Assembly (NCBI GenBank): GCA_963978545.1
Contig: OZ021722.1
Coordinates: 9,825,401-9,889,400, forward strand
Source of the DNA: Linyphia triangularis
Taxonomy: Eukaryota; Arthropoda; Arachnida; Araneae; Linyphiidae
DNA length: 64,000 nucleotides
Reading direction: 5' to 3'
Shown: in pieces, positions 38,001 through 44,000 of the stretch
How positions within the stretch are numbered: the first letter of the stretch is position 1
Layout of the letters: each line of letters opens with the position of its first letter
Position numbers and translations under genes: made by a program
Notes under the pieces: model-generated
Databases searched by the model: none
The model's input: only the letters and a program-made list of their open reading frames with translations
Told to the model about the DNA's origin: nothing

Positions 38001-41000
38001 TTGCTAGAAAATATCCAATGATCAATATGTGTGTTTTGGCTGGGTGATGGATTTTACTCAAGAATGAGGCAGTTTTGCCTTTGCATTGCTTTTTAATGAA
38101 GCATATTAATTGGGTTACAAAGATAGGCGGTTAAGCCTTGATTATGGTCTAGGGTGCATTATGATGATCTCTGCTTTGAGCAGGTTCATAAAGGTTAATC
38201 GACAAATAGAATCTCATAATCTCCTCTCTGCGCTGCTGTCTATATATCAATTGGTGACAGGGCTGATGTGGGGGATAGAGCATATATTACTTGTATTTAG
38301 AAGCCATTGCTGTTTCCTGATTCAACTTGCATTCTTACAAATGAAATGTATGTTTTTGCAGGGAAAATGATCTAGAATGATCATTACCTTACATGATCTA
38401 AATGATCTAGAATGTGCTGACTGATTTTTAAAATCTTGCCATTACCTTTTAAAGTATGGCTTTTAAGTTAAATGAATAAGGTGTGTCAGGGCATACAACT
38501 TTGTAAAATTGTATGTCCTTACATAACTTATACAGTGCTCTGTGGGATTGAGACATTATAAGAATTGTTACCCATTCTGCATTCATCAATTACTTTTTAC
38601 TAAGATGTAACATTGATATGTAACATTTTGATAGGATCTTATAATGTTTGCGTCCTTAGAAACATTTTTTTTTAGTTTTTTGAAAAAAGTGTGAGAAACC
38701 TTGTTTTATCAGAATGAAGGTTTTTAGAAGACAACATTGTTGGTAATTTAAGAATGTATTAGCGGCTATATGCAAATTCTTTTTTAGTTCTTCTTTCCAC
38801 CGGTAGTGGAAATTGTATATATAAACTGTTGATGTGTTTTTAATAAAGAGGATGTTTTTCGTTTTAACCTGATGTTGGTTTCACTCCCTCCTGTTAATAA
38901 CAATTGGTAGCAGAGCGTGGTTACGAGTTAAAATACGACGTCGGTTTTCTTGTCGTGATTTGGAACAAACAGGATTGGAGTGAGATGGATAGATATCCTA
39001 TTTCGATACCTGCCCTGACTGGCACGAACTATCTCGTGTGGGCAATGAAACTTGAAGCAGCTTTATGCCTTCGAGGACTTTCTGAAGTTATTACTCAAGA
39101 CCCTCCAACAGAAGAAACGAAACTTCCTGCCTGGCAGAAAGAAAACAACGAAGCTGTCGCCTGCATTAAACTTTCCCTGAGTGACGAGCAAGCTTTGCAG
39201 TACGCAAGTGAAACTAATGCGAAGCAACTGTTACAGCGTATCAAAGATAGTTTTACTGGTACTTTAGAAGATCGCAAAATTGATGCCGGTCAAGAATTAA
39301 AGTGCTTGGAGATGCAGGAGAAGGAACTGGTTAATGACTATGTGGCCAGAGCTAAAGGTCTGAGGGCGAAGTGTGCATCTCTTGGAGTTGTTATCTCACC
39401 AAGAGAACTTGTATTCTACACAGTTCGAGGATTGAGAGGTCGATTTGAGAAGGTACGTGAAATGTTGAAAACTCAACGAGAAAAATCGATCGAAGAAGTG
39501 CTGGAAATTTTGCGAGAGGAAGAACGCGAATTTCAACGTAATTGCAAGCAAGCGGACGGAGCCTACTTCATGGGGGATCCTCGACGGAGATTCGAGAAGA
39601 CTTGCTACACATGCCACAAAAAGGGACATTTGTACAAGAACTGTAATTTAAGGACTAAAATGAAAGTACAGAATGGAAGAAACAAGGTCACGGACTCGAA
39701 TCCTAATGTGAAAAAGAACTTTCAATCCACGAGTGCATCCAAGAGAGCTGACAACAGTGCCTTGAATGCAAGTTCCAAAGAACTGAAAGGTAATATTTCT
39801 GATGTATGGCTAATTGACAGTGGGGCGACTTCGCACATGACTAATGACTTAAAATGGTTTAGTGAATTTAATTATAATTCTAGTAAAATATTTCAAGCTG
39901 GTACTGATGGTGAATTATATTCTGAAGGTATAGGTTTTGCTAAAGCTAAGATTAAGAGTCAGTGTAAAGAAATATCAGTGACAATGGATAATGTATTATA
40001 TGTGCCTAAATTAAGACATAATTTGCTTTCATTGACCACTTTAATGTTAAAAGGTTATAAAATAGTGTCTGAATATGATAAAATGTTAATATTTAATAAA
40101 TATGGAGAATTAATGTTAACAGGTTTAATGAGAGATAAACGTTTAGAAGTGTATATGATTCCAGATATAAATAACTTGGAGGCAGCTAATCAATTACAAT
40201 CTGAAAGGTTCGATTCCAGTACCTTATGGCACAAAAGGTTATGTCATGTTAATAATAAACATGTTTCTAAAATGATTAATGAGAATATGACTAAAAGTAA
40301 TGATTTAACTGTGAATATTAATTTAGAGTGTGATAGCTGTAATATGTGTAAAATTAAACATAGACCTCATAAGATTATAGATGTTGACCAAAGTAGTTCT
40401 ATTTTGGAACTTATCCATGGTGACTTGTGTGGTCCTGTAAATGAACCATCATTAGGACAATCGAGGTTTTTTCTTGTTCTAGTAGATGATTTTTCTGGAA
40501 TGTACTTTACTTATTTCTTAAAGAGTAAGAGTGAAGTATTTTGTAAATTTAAAGAATTTAAGGAAAGATATGAAAATCTTTGCAATGTTCGAATCAAACG
40601 GTTCAGGACTGATAATGGGAAAGAATTTGTTAATAATGAATTTAACGCTTTCTTAGAACAATCGGGCATTGTGCGAGAATTAACCATTCCCTATAATGCG
40701 CCAAGTAACGGGAAAAGTGAGAGAGCTATAGGAGTATTTGTTAGTCGTGCTAAAACCTTACTTTATGACAGTGGACTTCCATTAGAATTTTGGGCGGAAG
40801 CAGTAGCATGTAGTACGCATGTAACGAACTTAATTTATAGAAAGGGTAAAAGCGTGACCCCTTTTGAACTATTTACAGGGGAAAAACCAAGTATTAACTA
40901 TTTAAGAGTGTTTGGATCTCTTGTATATTTTCATGTTCCTAAAGTTTTGCGCAGGAAATTTGAACCTCCCGGTAAACGTGGTATTATGTTAGGATATTCA

Positions 41001-44000
41001 ACACAACGGCGTGGATACCGAATATTTGATATAGAAGGTCTAAAAGTAATTGAAGAGAGATCAGTAAAATTTAATGAACAGATAAAGGGTTGTGTATTTT
41101 TAGAAAAAGACAGGACGAATGACTTATCAATCATTGAAAATTTGTTTAATTCTAAAAGGCTAGATATGAGTTCGTATCCAAGTTCGGAACCGACTAGAAT
41201 CAATCTGGACTTGAACTTAGAATCTCAGGATTCGAATCCTAACCAATCGAGAAAGTTGGGTAGACCTTTAGGAATGACTAAAGCAAAAAGTCAAGAACTT
41301 ACTGAACAGCGCAAATTAGATGCGGAACAACGAGCTATTGACCTTGACCTTCGAAGATCTGATAGATTAAAAGAAAAAGAAAACGCGAGTTTAGCTTTTA
41401 ATCAGGTTCCCGCAAACATTCAAGAAGCAAGGATAAGTGAAAATTGGTCTGATTGGGAGACTGCAATTAAGGATGAGTTAAAATCTTTAGAAAGGCATGA
41501 TGTTTTTGAGATCGTAGAGAAACCAAAGGGTGTAAAAGTTATTAAAACTAAATGGGTTTTCACATTAAAGGATGAAGGTAATCCTAATCGTTTTAAAGCT
41601 AGATTAGTGGCGGCTGCATTTAATCAAATTAAAAATGTAGACTTCACCGAGACATACTCGCCTGTTGTAAATATTGATTCGTGGCGAATGTTGATGGCTA
41701 TATTGGCTAAATTAAACTTGGATATTAAGTTTTTTGATGTTAAAACAGTTTTTTGTACGGTAAATTGCTTTATTTATCAAATTGGTCTAGACCCGATTTA
41801 GCATTTGTTATGTGTTATTTATCACAATTTAATAACAGACCAGAAAAGCGTCATTATGAACTGTTGAAAAAGGTTTTACGTTATCTTAAGGGTACAAAAG
41901 ATAAAATATTGTTTTATGATAATTGTATTGGTACTATAAATGCAAGCTCAGATGCGAGCTGGGGTAATGCCAATGAAGGGAAATCTTTTTCAGGAGGAGT
42001 TGTTATGATTGGTAACTCTTTAGTAAGTTGGAAGAGCAATAAACAAAAATGTGTTGGAATGTCAACATGTGAAGTTGAATTGTATGCAATTTGTGATATT
42101 TCCAAACATGTAACTTGGACTTTAAATTTCTTGAGGGAAATTGAATGTGATGTTTTTGTACAAGCGCCTGTAAATATCTATTCTGATTGTAAATCCGCAA
42201 TTGATTGGATAAATGGATCTAGATCTTCAACTAAGACTAGACATATTAATTTAAAATTTCATTTTGTTAAAGATTTAATTAAATCTAAGCTTATTAAATT
42301 GATTCATGTATCAAGTAATGAAATGATGGCTGATTTTTTGACTAAGGCCTTAACTTGTGAGAGATTATTTTCAAGTATGAATCAAATTAATTTAATTTAA
42401 GTTTCATTTGCATACAGTCGCAGGAGGAGATTGTTGGTAATTTAAGAATGTATTAGCGGCTATATGCAAATTCTTTTTTAGTTCTTCTTTCCACCGATAG
42501 TGGAAATTGTATATATAAACTGTTGATGTGTTTTTAATAAAGAGGATGTTTTTCGTTTTAACCTGATGTTGGTTTCACTCCCTCCTGTTAATAACAAACT
42601 TTATAATATTTAAGTTTATTAATTATTATTATTATTATTATTTTTTTTTTCATTTTTTGAAATGTATTTTGAATGAACTAAACACTTTTCAGGAGTAAAA
42701 TATAGAGCAGGTAATATTTATGAGGTATATTTTTCAAAAGATATATTTTGGACTAATGTGATTGGTTATTTCAGACAACTGATCCCCAAGCTGGAATGGA
42801 AGACGGGAAAGCTATCGGGGATGGTACAATGCAAGAAAGTCAACCTGTTGTTACTCCAGAAAAATTTGACTTTGGAGAAGTTTTTATAAATCAGGCAATT
42901 CATACAATTGAGTACTGTCTGGGGTCCATTTCTCATACTGCTTCATACCTTCGACTTTGGGCCCTGAGTTTAGCTCATGCACGTAAGAATATTTTAGTTT
43001 CAATTTTTTAAAAATTCAGGATTGATTCAGAGTTCCGAAAAATTAATGACAAGCTTTGCAAGTAATTTTAAAATTTTGAAATCATGAACTAGGTTAATTA
43101 TTAATTCTCCATTGAGCAATTATTTTAAATTAAAGTTGTGATTAGCTATTTTATTTTCTTATTAGAATTGTAAACCTTTGTACACATATTTTCTGTCAGC
43201 ATGTGAAGAAAAAGTAGGTAAGTTCAAAGGTTAAAACAATTATTAATACAGAGTGACCACAGAACCTGGAAATCAGGGAGCTTTCTGATTCTGGAAAAAA
43301 TCGGGGAATTTTTTAAAAAAATTTCACAAAAATCAGGGAAATTTGCTATCTTTGTTTTGAAGTACATTTTCCCATTTATTTGTATTTGGGCACCATTTAC
43401 CCGGAGAATTATGCAAGTAATTGTTAGAAATTCCATATTAACACTAGAAAGACGGGAGCTTAGTATATACCTATATTGCCTGAAAGCAGTCAAAATGACT
43501 GCATTGTGAAAAAATAACTAATGCGCAAAGAAACTTGTTTAACAGTAATTTTTAATATATTTTATATCATTTACAGTCATATAACAAGTTATTAATAAAT
43601 ATTAACAATAAAAAAAATGTATTTCAGTTCGAAAAAAAATTTATACATTATCTGGACATTTTAAGCAAATGAAAGTGGATCTTTTTGGATGTACATCTTC
43701 CGCAAACATACTTTTTACATTTTTGACAAATATTATTTGTTTTGTTATTGTGGCAAAGTCGTATTTGACAAATTTTTCGTTTGGTAGAATTTGTTGTATT
43801 TGAAGATGTTGCAGTTGATACTTGTGGGTCTTCCTGTTGTGATGAATGTTTCTCTCTTTCAGTTGTGTAATCGGTGTGTTCAGTGTGTAATCGGTTGAAC
43901 TTAGGGTGGGAAGAAATCAACTGAACAACGTGTTAGAACGACTGGCAGTGCGTAAAGCAGGCCTGACCAAAGTCGACACCTGCGCAGCCGTATCGATTAC

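Larger units (their letters stand above)
38738..42596 (+). mobile_element. Ty1/copia LTR retrotransposon, RT-deleted
   Basis: Two 165-bp LTRs (38738-38902, 42432-42596), each starting TGTTGG and ending AATAACA, differ at one base. Flanks AACAT / AACTT match in 4 of 5. A primer-binding site TGGTAGCAGAG (38905-38915) is complementary to the 3' end of initiator tRNA-Met, and a purine tract AGGAGGAGA (42422-42430) precedes the right LTR. Gag, protease and integrase precede RT in the copia order. The pol core is deleted between RT motif A and the connection to RNase H, so the copy cannot be autonomous. It lies in sense orientation in V-ATPase intron 16. Confidence 0.95.

Noticed and set aside
43648..43920. 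Host gene with a RING/PHD-like finger
   Set aside because: Lies within a TTAA-flanked element and matches the piggyBac tail; no splice context.
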